The notes: generated by a model from the sequence alone, not told the origin. Shown: positions 1 through 12,746, numbered from the stretch's first letter. The stretch: 64,000 bases of DNA from Luteimonas terrae (GCF_004358165.1 NZ_SMTG01000002.1:310001-374000), one strand, 5' to 3'. Numbers and translations are program-made.

Positions 1-161
1 AAGCCCCGATCGCCGGTCTGCGCGAAGTGCTGCCGCTGATGCCGCTCAACGCGGTCTACGAAGTGGTCTTCCCGCCGGGCAAGTTCGTCTCCGGCGAAGG
101 CACGCAGGAAATCGCCAAGCAGCCGGTCGGCGTGATGGTGAAGCTGCTCAGCACCCGCTGA
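1..161 (+). CDS. C-terminal fragment of an unidentified protein (possibly FKBP-type isomerase)
   Basis: The window opens inside a reading frame (codons start at position 3) that ends with TGA at 159-161. The visible 52 residues run from APIAGLREVLPLMPLN to VKLLSTR. The pattern of a 'REVLPLMPLNAVYEVVFPP' strand-turn followed by a hydrophobic final strand vaguely resembles the end of FKBP-fold peptidyl-prolyl isomerases, where 'ALQLMPVGSKWELVVPP' is typical, but the active-site part lies outside the window. The identity is a guess. A strong hairpin follows the stop. Confidence 0.5.
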   Translation, partial: APIAGLREVLPLMPLNAVYEVVFPPGKFVSGEGTQEIAKQPVGVMVKLLSTR

Positions 162-186
162 TCGCGCCACGCCTCATGCAAGACCC

Positions 187-215
187 GACGCCGACGTGCT
201 CCGCACGTCGGCGTC
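187..215 (+). terminator. Hairpin after the first gene
   Basis: A perfect 13-bp stem (GACGCCGACGTGC with its complement) closes a TCC loop 25 bases after the stop of the truncated first gene. There is no T-run behind it, so it may act as a transcript end or 3' stabiliser rather than a textbook intrinsic terminator. Confidence 0.5.
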
Positions 216-259
216 GTCGTATGTGGCGGTCGCTGTCCTCCCGTTCCGCCGCACCCCGC

Positions 260-265
260 TAGAAT
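260..265 (+). promoter_or_regulatory. -10 box of the DUF1289 operon, very close to the start codon
   Basis: TAGAAT ends only seven bases before the ATG at 273, so a transcript begun at the usual distance would start at or next to the start codon. No good -35 is visible. The same TA(G/T)AAT box with G/C-rich flanks recurs upstream of other genes in the window. Confidence 0.45.
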
Positions 266-272
266 CGTCCGG

Positions 273-461
273 ATGAACGCGACACCGCCCCGCGCCATGC
301 TGACCCCGTGTACCGGTGTCTGCAGTCTCGATGCCGACGGCACCTGCTACGGCTGCCTGCGCACGCTGGCGGAGATCGGCGGCTGGTCACAGATGAGCGA
401 CGCCGAGCGCGCGCGGATGATGGAGGTGGTGCTGCCGGCCCGCGAGGCGGCGCGCACATGA
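273..461 (+). CDS. DUF1289 family small cysteine-rich protein
   Basis: A 62-residue protein of the DUF1289 family (predicted Fe-S or zinc protein, function unknown). The family pattern is clear: C13 and C17 (CTGVC), C25 and C28 (CYGC), then RTLAEIGGW. The start is the only ATG ahead of the first cysteine pair. The stop overlaps the ATG of the Nudix gene (ATGA), so the two are very likely translated together. No Shine-Dalgarno sequence is visible, which fits the -10 box lying just upstream. DUF1289 genes are commonly found beside Nudix or thioesterase genes; what they contribute is not known. Confidence 0.85.
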   Translation: MNATPPRAMLTPCTGVCSLDADGTCYGCLRTLAEIGGWSQMSDAERARMMEVVLPAREAART

Positions 462-1102
462 GTCTCGATCCCGTCATCGAATTCGACGTCGACACCGACG
501 GACTGGCGCGCGTGCTGCATCCGCTCGATACGCCGCCGGCAGCGCGTGGCTGGAACGTCGACGAGCTCGACGGGCTGCTCGATGACGCCGCGCCCCTGCG
601 CGAGGCGGCGGTGCTGGTCGGCCTGGTGCGTCGCGACGATGGCCTGCAGGCGATGCTGACGCGTCGCACCGACACGCTGCGCCACCACGCGGGCCAGGTC
701 AGCTTTCCCGGCGGTCGCCAGGAGCCCGAGGACGGCGGCCCCCTGCAGGCGGCGCTGCGCGAGGCCTGCGAGGAGATCGGGCTGCATCCGCAGCAGGTGC
801 AGCCGCTGGGCTATCTCGATCCGCTGGCGACCATCACCGGCTACCGGGTCACACCGGTCGTCGCGCTGCTCGATCCCGGTTTCGAACCGGTGCCCGAACC
901 CGGCGAGGTCGCCGAGGTGTTTGAGGCGCCGCTCGCGTTCCTGATGGCGCCGACCAGCCTCCGTCGTGTCGACATCGAGTTCCGCGGCCGCGTGCGGCAC
1001 GTACTCGAATACGAAACGCTGGCCGCTGCGCCCACGCACCGCATCTGGGGCGCGACCGCGTCGATCCTGCTCAACCTGCGCGATCGCCTGGAGCGGTTGT
1101 GA
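458..1102 (+). CDS. Nudix hydrolase, CoA pyrophosphatase type
   Basis: A 214-residue Nudix hydrolase. The Nudix box lies at about residues 85-109, beginning GGRQEPEDGG and ending REACEEIGL, with the metal-binding glutamates of the REACEE helix present. Just before it, LTRRTDTLRHHAGQVSFPGG matches the extra signature of the CoA-diphosphatase (NudL/YeaB) subgroup, which splits coenzyme A into 4'-phosphopantetheine and adenosine 3',5'-bisphosphate. The ATG at 458 overlaps the DUF1289 stop. The end overlaps the GTG start of the sulfurtransferase. A longer in-frame reading from 308 would cover the DUF1289 gene and is unlikely. Confidence 0.88.
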   Translation: MSLDPVIEFDVDTDGLARVLHPLDTPPAARGWNVDELDGLLDDAAPLREAAVLVGLVRRDDGLQAMLTRRTDTLRHHAGQVSFPGGRQEPEDGGPLQAALREACEEIGLHPQQVQPLGYLDPLATITGYRVTPVVALLDPGFEPVPEPGEVAEVFEAPLAFLMAPTSLRRVDIEFRGRVRHVLEYETLAAAPTHRIWGATASILLNLRDRLERL

Positions 1103-1965
1103 GCGCGCGCTGGACCACGCTGGTCGACGCGCCGACGCTGGCCGCCGCGTTGGGCGATCCCGGCATCCGCATCGTCGATTGCCGCTTCGCGCTGGCGGCG
1201 GCCGGCGCCTCCGACGGCGTCGGCGAGGCGGCATGGCGCGAGGCGCACGTGCCGGGCGCCGTGTATGCACATCTCGAACGTGATCTGTCCGGGCCAAAAG
1301 GACCGGGGCTCGGTCGCCACCCCTGGCCGGATGCCGACGCACTCGCCGCGACGCTGTCCCGCTTGGGCATCGCGCCCGGCACGCAGGTCGTCGCCTACGA
1401 CGACAGCGACGGCGCCTTCGCCGCGCGACTGTGGAGGCTGCTACGCAGCGTCGGCCACGAAGCGGCGGCGGTGCTCGACGGCGGCTGGGCGGCCTGGAAC
1501 GCGCTGGGCCTGCCCGTGGAGACGGACGCGCCCTTCATCGCGCCCGAACCAACGGTCACGCTGACCTTCGACGAAGCGCGCCTGCTGCGCACCGCCGACG
1601 CCCTGCAGCGGCATCTCGATGCCGGCGGCCTGCTGCTCGATGCGCGCGCGGGCGCGCGTTTCCGCGGCGAAGTCGAACCGCTGGATCCGCGCGCGGGCCA
1701 TGTCCCCGGCGCGCGCAACCGGCCGTATGCGGACAATCTGCGCGACGGTCGCTTCAAGCCCGCTGCCAGCCTTGCGCAGGAATTCGACTCGCTGCTCGCC
1801 GGTCACCCGCCGGCGGAGGTCGCGGTGATGTGCGGCTCCGGTGTGACCGCCTGCCATCACCTGCTGGCGATGGCGCATGCCGGCCGCGACGGTGCACTGC
1901 TGTATGCGCCGTCGTGGAGTGGATGGGTGGATGATCCGGCGCGCGAGGTTGCGGTCGGGGGCTGA
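1099..1965 (+). CDS. sseA: Sulfurtransferase (two rhodanese domains, 3-mercaptopyruvate type)
   Basis: A 288-residue tandem rhodanese protein. The first domain (about 1-140) is the inactive structural copy. The second carries the active loop CGSGVTA with nucleophile Cys245. This loop sequence is typical of 3-mercaptopyruvate sulfurtransferases rather than thiosulfate rhodaneses (usually CRxGxR/T). It moves sulfane sulfur from mercaptopyruvate to an acceptor such as cyanide or thioredoxin. It begins with GTG overlapping the Nudix stop (GTGA), making it the last gene of a three-gene operon. The symbol follows the E. coli homologue and the exact substrate is inferred from the loop only. Confidence 0.85.
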   Translation: MSARWTTLVDAPTLAAALGDPGIRIVDCRFALAAAGASDGVGEAAWREAHVPGAVYAHLERDLSGPKGPGLGRHPWPDADALAATLSRLGIAPGTQVVAYDDSDGAFAARLWRLLRSVGHEAAAVLDGGWAAWNALGLPVETDAPFIAPEPTVTLTFDEARLLRTADALQRHLDAGGLLLDARAGARFRGEVEPLDPRAGHVPGARNRPYADNLRDGRFKPAASLAQEFDSLLAGHPPAEVAVMCGSGVTACHHLLAMAHAGRDGALLYAPSWSGWVDDPAREVAVGG

Positions 1966-2019
1966 GACCGAGGTATGGCTGTTGCGCTCGCCACACGTCG
2001 ATCTCTTACTCGAAGATCA

Positions 2020-2144
2020 AATCAAAATGGATCCCAGCCTTCGCTGGGATGACGATCCCGCGCAGCCATGGACTCGCGACATCTCCGTCGCCCCAGCGGC
2101 TTTCAACAGACGCATGTCTGGTCAAGCCGGGGCCCATTTTGATT
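2020..2144. repeat. Intergenic inverted-repeat element with a REP-like core
   Basis: The gap between two convergent genes holds AATCAAAATGG at 2020-2030 and its exact complement CCATTTTGATT at 2134-2144. Just inside the left arm is a palindrome, ATCCCAGC-CTTC-GCTGGGAT (2031-2050), followed by GACG. This GTCATCCC...GGGAT core is a widespread REP-type motif in proteobacteria; a second copy lies at 52171-52198. The element can fold and may serve as a bidirectional transcript end for the converging genes. Confidence 0.6.
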
Positions 2145-2176
2145 CTGCTTTCTCGCCAGCTCGGAAAAGCCGCGCA

Positions 2177-2935
2177 CTACCGCCCCAGCCGCGCCACCAG
2201 CGCCCGCAAGCCCGCCTGCGTATCCGGCGCATTCCACGCATCGACGAAGCGGCCCAGATCGATGTTGTCCTCGTGCAGCGCCTCGATCAGGTCCGCACGG
2301 GCGATCGCGCGCGTTTCCAGCATCGGCGCGCGCGGCAGGGCCAGCAGCGATTCCAGCCAGAGGCGCGCGCGTACCGCGACCTCGTCGATGCCGGCCAGTT
2401 CGTCCACCAGTCCGAGCCGCAGTGCTTCCTCGGCATCGACCAGCACACCGCCGACCAGCAGGCGCTCGGCCTGGCGTGCACCGATCGTGCGCCGCATCAG
2501 TCGCTGGATGCCGTCGGGTGCCACCAGGCCCACCTGCGTCTCATTGAGACCGATCCGGTACGCGCCCGAGGCCATCACCCGGTAATCGCAGCACAGCGCC
2601 AGCACGCAGCCACCCGCGGGCGCGTGGCCGGCGAGGGCGGCGGCGACCGGCATCGGCGCCGCGGCCAGGGCGCGCGCGGCGGCGAAGAACGCGTCCCACG
2701 CACCACGCAATGCAGCGGCATCGGGGAGCGAGAGCAGATGCGGTACGTCGAGGCCGCCGGAGAAGACCTTGGGACCGCCGCTGAGCACGATACCGCCGAC
2801 GCCGTCCGACGCCGCGCCATCAATGGCATCACGCAGGGCAATACACAGCGCCGGATCGAGCGCGTTCGCCGGCGGGCGCGCGAGCGCCAGCTCGCGGATC
2901 GGGCCGTGGTCCTGGATGTCGATCAGTGCGGTCAT
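2177..2935 (-). CDS. Enoyl-CoA hydratase/isomerase family protein
   Basis: A 252-residue crotonase-fold protein. The two oxyanion-hole segments are visible: FSGGLD (about residue 58) and AGHAPAGGCVLALCCDYRV (about 101-119). The position of the second catalytic glutamate falls in LNETQVGLVAP (about 128-138). The length is normal for the family. Members hydrate or isomerise acyl-CoA double bonds in fatty-acid or amino-acid breakdown, but substrate cannot be assigned from sequence. Similarity to dodecenoyl-CoA isomerases is possible because the VGLVAP segment resembles that group. It lies 124 bases downstream of the thioesterase gene on the same strand and could share its transcript. Confidence 0.85.
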   Translation of the reverse strand: MTALIDIQDHGPIRELALARPPANALDPALCIALRDAIDGAASDGVGGIVLSGGPKVFSGGLDVPHLLSLPDAAALRGAWDAFFAAARALAAAPMPVAAALAGHAPAGGCVLALCCDYRVMASGAYRIGLNETQVGLVAPDGIQRLMRRTIGARQAERLLVGGVLVDAEEALRLGLVDELAGIDEVAVRARLWLESLLALPRAPMLETRAIARADLIEALHEDNIDLGRFVDAWNAPDTQAGLRALVARLGR

Positions 2936-3059
2936 CGCGCGGCTCCGGAAAAGTGAGACCCGATCGTAGCGCGCAGCGGTCGGATGCCCGGGTGCGGGCG
3001 CGATCGTGGTCGCGATGCCGACATCGCGGGAACCGCGACCGGGGTCGCGCCCACCGGGT

Positions 3060-3466
3060 TCACGCGGCCGCCTGCGCCTTCGCCCGCACCGACTCGGGCA
3101 GCGCCGTCGGGCGTCCCGTGCGGCGATCGATCCACACCATCACCACGTGCCCGTCGGCGTGCAGCGTCGCGCCGTCCTCGGACACGATGCGGTGGCCGAT
3201 CGTCACGCTGGAATTGCCGAGACGATCCACCAGCAGTTCGACGACGATCTTCGACGGATACGGAATCGGCACCTTGTAGTTCATCTGCACCGCGGCCAGC
3301 AACGGCGCGGTCTCGTCAGTGACCCAGGCCTCGCCGACGGTGTCGAACCAGCGGATGCGCGCCTCCTCCAGATACGTCATGAAGTTGGAGTTGTTGACAT
3401 GGTTGAACGCGTCGAGATCGCGCCAGCGCAACTCGATCGGCATGCGGATAAGAACTGTCTGTTCGC

Positions 3467-3470
<4 letters not shown>
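3060..3470 (-). CDS. Acyl-CoA thioesterase, hot-dog fold (4HBT/FadM type)
   Basis: A 136-residue hot-dog thioesterase. The family active-site segment is near the N-terminus: [24 protein letters not shown], where the first Asp of [10 protein letters not shown] is the usual catalytic acid. Such enzymes hydrolyse acyl-CoA (FadM) or hydroxybenzoyl-CoA-like thioesters in the cytoplasm. Its ATG overlaps the uvrA stop (ATGA), so it is translated from the uvrA transcript, an arrangement with no obvious functional logic. An enoyl-CoA hydratase-like gene follows, which suggests a fatty-acid link. Confidence 0.86.
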
Positions 3471-6538
<3,068 letters not shown>

Positions 6539-6827
6539 CGGCTGGAAATCCGGTTGGGGGGCGGGGAGGGGCGGTCCGGCCCCGCGCCGCAACGCGCGGG
6601 GCGCATGCGGAACGGGCAATCGGTCAGACTACCGAGCCCGACAGATGGGGGCAAACCGCCCACACGCCAGTCTGCGGGTGGGGCGTCGCAGGATCTGCGA
6701 ATGGCCGGCAGCCAGTCGTGAAGCCCGCCCGGGGCGCGTGTTTCGCGCGATTCCGCCGGTGCCGGCCGACGCGCGCGGGCGGAACGGCCCACCGGATGCG
6801 GCGCGCCCGCGGCAATCCCGGGTCGAG
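6539..6827. other. Intergenic region between uvrA and rplU
   Basis: About 290 bases between divergent uvrA and rplU. I see no credible gene. The right end carries the rplU promoter. No clear LexA (SOS) box of the CTG-N10-CAG type stands out upstream of uvrA, though a weak one could be missed by eye. Confidence 0.5.
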
Positions 6828-6857
6828 TTGACCGCAAGTCACTGATCCGGCTAGAAT
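6828..6857 (+). promoter_or_regulatory. Sigma-70 promoter of rplU-rpmA
   Basis: TTGACC (6828-6833) and TAGAAT (6852-6857) are separated by 18 bases. They lie about 65 bases before the rplU start, with no other gene between. This is one of the best-formed promoters in the window, as expected for ribosomal protein genes. Confidence 0.8.
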
Positions 6858-6921
6858 CCCGCTTCTGTCCGCCCTCGATGGCGGCAGGTAAGACCACAAT
6901 AACTACAGAGGAAGTCTGGTC

Positions 6922-7245
6922 ATGAGTTATGCAGTCCTCGTCACGGGCGGCAAGCAGTACCGCGTGATGGCAGGTGAGACCCTTCGCGTCGAGAAGCTCG
7001 AAGGCGATGTGGGTAGCGAGATCAAGTTCGACAACATCCTGCTGCTGGGCGACAGCGACGGCATCAAGCTGGGCGACGCGCTGAAGGGCGCGACGGTCGC
7101 CGCGACGATCAAGTCGCACGGCCGCGCCGACAAGGTGCGCATCATCAAGTTCCGTCGCCGCAAGCACCACATGAAGCGTCAGGGTCACCGTCAGCACTAC
7201 ACCGAAATCGAGATCACCGGCATCGCCGGTGGCGACAAGAAGTAA
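6922..7245 (+). CDS. rplU: 50S ribosomal protein L21
   Basis: L21 is a 23S rRNA-binding protein of the large subunit. The 107-residue sequence has the family start ([14 protein letters not shown]) and the highly basic [21 protein letters not shown] segment near the C-terminus. An AGAGGAAG Shine-Dalgarno sequence sits at a good distance before the ATG. rpmA follows after 12 bases and obg comes next, the classic L21-L27-Obg order of proteobacteria. Confidence 0.97.
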   Translation: MSYAVLVTGGKQYRVMAGETLRVEKLEGDVGSEIKFDNILLLGDSDGIKLGDALKGATVAATIKSHGRADKVRIIKFRRRKHHMKRQGHRQHYTEIEITGIAGGDKK

Positions 7246-7257
7246 GGAGCAGCAGGC

Positions 7258-7518
7258 ATGGCACATAAAAAGGGCGTAGGTTCCTCGCGCAACGGCCGCG
7301 ACTCCAACCCGAAGTACCTCGGCGTCAAGATCTACGGTGGCCAGGCCATCGAAGCCGGCAACATCATCGTGCGTCAGCGCGGCACCCAGTTCCATCCGGG
7401 CGCCGGCGTGGGCCTCGGTCGTGACCACACGCTGTTCGCGCTGGTCGACGGCAAGGTCACCTTCGGCACCAAGGGTCCGAAGAACCGCCGCACCGTCAGC
7501 GTGGTCGCCGAGGCCTGA
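7258..7518 (+). CDS. rpmA: 50S ribosomal protein L27
   Basis: L27 is an 86-residue protein reaching towards the peptidyl-transferase centre. It begins [24 protein letters not shown] and holds the conserved [22 protein letters not shown] stretch. There is no cleavable N-terminal extension of the kind seen in Firmicutes. It is preceded by AAGGAGCAG as ribosome-binding site. A strong terminator follows, so obg probably depends at least partly on another promoter or on read-through. Confidence 0.97.
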   Translation: MAHKKGVGSSRNGRDSNPKYLGVKIYGGQAIEAGNIIVRQRGTQFHPGAGVGLGRDHTLFALVDGKVTFGTKGPKNRRTVSVVAEA

Positions 7519-7544
7519 GCCTCCCGCGACACGTGACGATCCGG

Positions 7545-7569
7545 AAAGCCCCGCTTCGGCGGGGCTTTT
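7545..7569 (+). terminator. Intrinsic terminator after rpmA
   Basis: AAAGCCCCGC-TTCG-GCGGGGCTTTT: an eight- to eleven-pair GC-rich stem with the very stable TTCG loop and a T-run, 26 bases after the rpmA stop. Confidence 0.9.
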
Positions 7570-7603
7570 CATTGATGGGGGCCGTGAACGGTGATTCGCG
7601 ACT

Positions 7604-8901
<1,298 letters not shown>

Positions 8902-8930
8902 GCGAGGCTGTCGTTGTTTGGCTCTCTCTG

Positions 8931-8954
8931 AAGCCCGGCCTATGGCCGGGTTTC
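8931..8954 (+). terminator. Terminator after obg
   Basis: AAGCCCGGCC-TAT-GGCCGGGTTTC forms a seven- to eight-pair GC stem shortly after the obg stop, followed by a T-rich stretch. The same CCCGGCC/GGCCGGG stem is used again at 9615-9645 for rpsT. Confidence 0.75.
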
Positions 8955-9614
8955 GAATTTTTGGATCTGCGCTCGTAGTGATTCTTTCCGGCGCGATGAG
9001 CGCCCACTTCGGAAACAGCGTTGCGCCGTCCAGGGGTTGCTCCTCGGCTCGGCACCACGCGTAGCTGCGCAACGCTTCCCCGGACCGGCGCAGCGCGCCG
9101 GGCGTTCGCAACGACTGCGCGGCAGTGCCGCGCAAACAGTCGCTGCTCATCCATGCCTGACTCGCCGCCGCGGACTATCCATGGTCCGCTCTCCGCAACC
9201 CTCCGGCCGACACAACGCGCTGCGGCTAGAAGTTCGCCACTTCTATCGAGCGAGCAAGCCGCACTCGTTCTGCACGAAGGCACGAACTGAATGTTCGAGG
9301 CAGTGGACTGGCGGCCGGTGACCGCGCCGAGCACGCCATGGGGGAGTCCGGTCTGCTTGCGCGGCGTGCCGCGCGACCGGGCGAACGCCGGGCATGCTTT
9401 GCCCGGCCGGACCGCGAAGCGGGCGTGTGCCCGAGTCAAGGCAGGGTGAGTGGGGACTGTTTGCGCGGCACTGCCGCGCGTCCACCCGAACGCCCGGCGC
9501 GCTGCGCCGGGCCGGACCGCAAACCGGACTTGACCGAGGGAGAAGCGGCTTCCGGCCGGCAGGCTGATGCCCACCAGAAGCAGGCATTCCGCCATGGTGG
9601 ATAGGAGCGAACAA
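8955..9614. repeat. Gene-free 660-base region with three copies of a degenerate repeat
   Basis: I see no credible gene here. A unit of about 65-73 bases occurs three times. Copies at 9351-9423 and 9455-9528 are direct, and one at about 9078-9141 is inverted. Shared words are TGCGCGGCA(C)TGCCGCGCG, CGAACGCCCGG and GGGCCGGACCGC. Each copy contains its own small palindromes (GCGCGGC...GCCGCGC and CCGGGC...GCCCGG), so the RNA or single-stranded DNA would be highly folded. Confidence 0.6.
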
Positions 9615-9645
9615 CAAAAAACCCGGCCAATGGCCGGGTTTTTTC
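9615..9645 (-). terminator. Terminator of rpsT (bidirectional)
   Basis: AAAAAACCCGGCC-AAT-GGCCGGGTTTTTT is symmetrical, with A-run and T-run on both sides, so it works in either direction. It lies about 30 bases beyond the rpsT stop on the minus strand. Confidence 0.92.
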
Positions 9646-9675
9646 GCATCGGCAGCCGAAGCGGCCGGGCCGGGA

Positions 9676-9948
9676 TCAGGCAGCGGCCTTGATCGCCTTG
9701 ATGCGTGCGGTCAGGCGGCTCTTGTGACGGGCTGCCTTGTTCTTGTGGATCAGGCCGCGCGAGCTGAAACGGTCGAGGATCGGCTGGGCGACGTTGAACG
9801 CCTCCTGCGCGCCGGCGGCGTCGTTGGCGTCGAGCGCCTTGAGCACCTTCTTGACGGCGGTGCGGAGCTGCGAGCGCTGGGCGGAGTTGCGCGCGTTGCG
9901 CACGACGGTCTGCTTGGCGCGCTTCTTGGCGGACTTGATGTTTGCCAC
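9676..9948 (-). CDS. rpsT: 30S ribosomal protein S20
   Basis: S20 is a primary 16S rRNA-binding protein. The 90-residue sequence has the family start [13 protein letters not shown], the [17 protein letters not shown] helix and the [21 protein letters not shown]-terminus. It is a single-gene unit with its own promoter upstream and a bidirectional terminator downstream, divergent from murJ, the arrangement familiar from other gammaproteobacteria. Confidence 0.97.
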   Translation of the reverse strand: MANIKSAKKRAKQTVVRNARNSAQRSQLRTAVKKVLKALDANDAAGAQEAFNVAQPILDRFSSRGLIHKNKAARHKSRLTARIKAIKAAA

Positions 9949-10016
9949 GATGGATTCCTGGAAGCTGGACGTGTGAAAATCCGGCGTCGCCGGACCAATG
10001 GAAATTTGAGCAGGAA

Positions 10017-10045
10017 ATTATGGGTGTTTCAGATACTTGCGTCAA
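10017..10045 (-). promoter_or_regulatory. Sigma-70 promoter of rpsT
   Basis: On the minus strand TTGACG and CATAAT are separated by exactly 17 bases, the optimal spacing. The -10 box lies about 70 bases before the rpsT ATG. The same stretch must also hold signals for the divergent murJ gene, whose likely GTG start is only 28 bases from the -35 box. Confidence 0.82.
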
Positions 10046-10072
10046 CCGGCCCGGCCTGAACGGACCTGCTGC

Positions 10073-11671
10073 GTGACGGCGCCCGATCCGGCGGCCGCCA
10101 GCCCGACCCCGAAGAAGCGCGGTGGCCTGCTGCGCTCGAGCGCGGTGTTCAGCGCGATGACCCTGATCTCGCGGATCGCCGGCTTCGCCCGCGACATGCT
10201 GCAGGCGACCCTGTTCGGGACCGGCGGGGCGATGAGTGCCTTCATTGTCGCCTATCGCATCCCGAATTTCCTGCGCCGGGTGTTCGCGGAAGGCTCGATG
10301 GCGATGGCCTTCGTGCCGGTACTCAACGAGATCAAGGAGCGCGGCGACCGTTCCGCGCTCAAATCCTTCATCGACCACATGGCCGGCGCGCTGTGTGCGG
10401 TGGTGCTGGTCGTCTGCGCGCTGGGCATGCTGTTGTCGCCGCTGGTCGCGCGCCTGTTCGCGCCGGGCTGGGCGGATCAGCCGGAGCTGCTGGGCCAGAC
10501 CGCGACGATGCTGCGGACCACGTTCCCGTATCTGCTTTTCATCTCGCTGATGTCGCTGTCGGCGTCGATCCTCAACAGCCACGGCAAGTTCGCGCTGCCG
10601 GCGTTCACCCCGGTGCTGCACAACCTGACGATGATCGCGGCGATGCTGTGGCTGGCGCCGCGCTTCGAGCTGCCGCCGCAGGGCCTGGCCTGGGGTGTGC
10701 TGATCGCCGGCTTCCTGCAGCTGGCGCTGCTGTGGCCGGCGCTGGGGCGGCTGGGGCTGCGCCCACGCTTCCGGCCGGGGTTCTCGCATCCGGAGGTCCG
10801 CAAGGTGGGCCGGCTGATGCTGCCGACGCTGTTTTCCTCGTCGGTCGCCCAGGTGAACCTGCTCGTCGGCACCGCGTTCGCCTCGCTCTTGGCGGCGGGC
10901 AGCGTCGACTGGCTGTACTACTCCGATCGCCTGATCGAATTCCCCTTGGGCCTGTTCGGCGTGGCACTGGGCACCGTGATCCTGCCGCACCTCTCGCGCC
11001 GCCACGCGGCCGAGGATGCGTCGGGCTACAACCAGTCGCTGGACTGGGGCCTGCGCATGGCGCTGCTGGCGGGTGTGCCGGCAGGCCTGGGTTTGTTGCT
11101 GCTGGCCGAGCCGATCACCGCGACCGTCTACAACTACGGGCAGTTCAGTGCGGCCGACACGCGCATGGCCGCGATCAGCCTGACGGCGATGAGTCTGGGC
11201 GTGCCGGCCTTCATGCTCAGCAAGGTGTTGGCGCCGGCGTTCTACGCCCGCCAGGACACGAAGACGCCGATGCGTGCGGCGATCTGGACGGTCGCGGCGA
11301 ACGTGGCGCTGACGATCGCGCTGACCACGCCGCTGTGGCTGTACGACGTGCCCGGCGCGCACGGCGGCATCGCGCTGGCGACCGCGCTGGCCGGCGTCGT
11401 CAATGCGGTGCTGCTGTGGCGCTACCTGCGCCAGCGCGGCATCTTCGCGCCCGAACCGGGTTGGGCGACCTACCTGTTGCGGCTGGCCGGCGCCTGCGCG
11501 GCGATGGCGGTGGTGGTGCTGGGGCTGCGGTTCTGGATCGGCGAGTGGACCGCCATCCACGGCGCGCTGCACCGCATCGGCTGGCTGGTGCTTGTGATCG
11601 GCGCCGGCGGCGCCACCTATGCAGTCGCGATGGTGGCGCTGGGCCTGCGGCCGCGACACCTGCGGCACTGA
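10073..11671 (+). CDS. murJ: Lipid II flippase MurJ
   Basis: An integral membrane protein of about 532 residues that moves lipid II across the inner membrane for peptidoglycan synthesis. The conserved N-terminal segment LLRSSAVFSAMTLISRIAGFARDMLQATLFG is intact, followed by the RIPNFLRRVFAEGSMAMAFVPV motif with the functionally important arginines. Fourteen hydrophobic segments follow in the usual order. I chose the GTG at 10073 (MTAPDPAAAS); a TTG at 10037 is the only earlier alternative and gives an unfamiliar extension. It is divergent from rpsT, with ribF following after about 100 bases. Confidence 0.93.
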   Translation: MTAPDPAAASPTPKKRGGLLRSSAVFSAMTLISRIAGFARDMLQATLFGTGGAMSAFIVAYRIPNFLRRVFAEGSMAMAFVPVLNEIKERGDRSALKSFIDHMAGALCAVVLVVCALGMLLSPLVARLFAPGWADQPELLGQTATMLRTTFPYLLFISLMSLSASILNSHGKFALPAFTPVLHNLTMIAAMLWLAPRFELPPQGLAWGVLIAGFLQLALLWPALGRLGLRPRFRPGFSHPEVRKVGRLMLPTLFSSSVAQVNLLVGTAFASLLAAGSVDWLYYSDRLIEFPLGLFGVALGTVILPHLSRRHAAEDASGYNQSLDWGLRMALLAGVPAGLGLLLLAEPITATVYNYGQFSAADTRMAAISLTAMSLGVPAFMLSKVLAPAFYARQDTKTPMRAAIWTVAANVALTIALTTPLWLYDVPGAHGGIALATALAGVVNAVLLWRYLRQRGIFAPEPGWATYLLRLAGACAAMAVVVLGLRFWIGEWTAIHGALHRIGWLVLVIGAGGATYAVAMVALGLRPRHLRH

Positions 11672-11711
11672 CCGTCATGGACGCCGGGCCCGGGGCGGGC
11701 CGGGCGGCCGC

Positions 11712-11717
11712 TATACT
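11712..11717 (+). promoter_or_regulatory. -10 box upstream of ribF
   Basis: TATACT with G/C-rich flanks (CGC before, CGGCGG after) lies 57 bases before the ribF start. No matching -35 is visible. The same flank style appears at the ffh and rpsP boxes. Confidence 0.55.
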
Positions 11718-11774
11718 CGGCGGTCACTTTTTCTCCGCGGGCGTGCATCGGTGCGCCCGCCGCAACGGACCCAC

Positions 11775-12746
11775 ATGAGCAGGCTGTTCCGCGACATCGC
11801 CGGCGGGCCCCTCTGTGCCGACGGCAGCGTGGTCTGCATCGGCGCATTCGACGGGCTGCATCTCGGGCATCAGGCGCTGGTGCGGCATGCCGTGGCACGG
11901 GCGCACGCGCTGGGTGTCGAGGCCGCTGCCCTGAGTTTCGAACCGCTGCCGCGCGAGTTCTTCGCCGCCGCGTCGCCGCCACCGCGCCTCGGGCCGGTGC
12001 GGGCGAAGTTCGAAGGCCTGCGGGGCCTGGGTGCCGATGTTGTCGGACTGCTGCGCTTCGACGCGCGCATGGCGGCGATGTCGCCCGAGGCCTTCGTCGA
12101 GGCCGTGCTGGTGCAGCGCCTGCGCGCGCGCGAAGTCTGGGTCGGCCCGGGCTTCCGATTCGGCCACAAGCGCGCCGGCGATCTTTCGACACTGCAGGCG
12201 CTGGGCCGCGAGGCGGACTTCGTCGCTGGCGAAATCATGCCCCTGGTCGTCGATGGCGAACGCGTGTCGAGCACCCACATCCGCAATGCGCTGGTCGCCG
12301 GTGATTTCGCGCACGCCGCGAAGCTGCTCGGCCGACCGTATGCGGTGTCCGGACGCGTGGTGCGCGGCCAGCAGCTCGGCCGCACGCTGGGCTATCCGAC
12401 CGCGAACCTGCGCTTCGGCGGCAAGGTGCCCGCGCTGCGCGGCATCTATGCCACGCGCGTGCACGGCATCGGCGACGTCCCTTGGCCGTCCGTGTCGAGC
12501 TTCGGCACGCGGCCGACGGTCGGCGGTGTCGAGCCATTGCTCGAAGCGCACCTGTTCGATTTCGACAGCGATCTCTATGGCCGCCGCATCGAGGTCGAGT
12601 TCGTCGCGCGTCTGCGCGACGAGAAAAAGTTCGACGACCTGCCGAGCCTGGTCGCGCAGATGGATCTCGATGCCGCACAGGCGCGCGCCATCCTCGACGC
12701 GACGCAAACCCCACGATACGAAACGCAAACACAGGACTCCGCGTGA
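11775..12746 (+). CDS. ribF: Bifunctional riboflavin kinase/FAD synthetase
   Basis: A 323-residue enzyme making FMN from riboflavin and FAD from FMN. The N-terminal nucleotidyltransferase half holds [14 protein letters not shown] (the HxGH-type site) and STHIRNAL. The C-terminal flavokinase half holds [11 protein letters not shown] and [19 protein letters not shown] with the catalytic Glu. Its ATG at 11775 is the first within the conserved region. The stop overlaps the ileS GTG (GTGA). The ribF-ileS-lspA order is shared with many gammaproteobacteria. Confidence 0.95.
   Translation: MSRLFRDIAGGPLCADGSVVCIGAFDGLHLGHQALVRHAVARAHALGVEAAALSFEPLPREFFAAASPPPRLGPVRAKFEGLRGLGADVVGLLRFDARMAAMSPEAFVEAVLVQRLRAREVWVGPGFRFGHKRAGDLSTLQALGREADFVAGEIMPLVVDGERVSSTHIRNALVAGDFAHAAKLLGRPYAVSGRVVRGQQLGRTLGYPTANLRFGGKVPALRGIYATRVHGIGDVPWPSVSSFGTRPTVGGVEPLLEAHLFDFDSDLYGRRIEVEFVARLRDEKKFDDLPSLVAQMDLDAAQARAILDATQTPRYETQTQDSA

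Noticed and set aside
6539..6640. LexA box controlling uvrA
   Set aside because: I found no convincing CTG-N10-CAG or alternative xanthomonad LexA palindrome by eye; not reported as a site.
8955..9614. CRISPR-like array between obg and rpsT
   Set aside because: Only three imperfect copies, irregular spacing, one inverted, and no cas genes.
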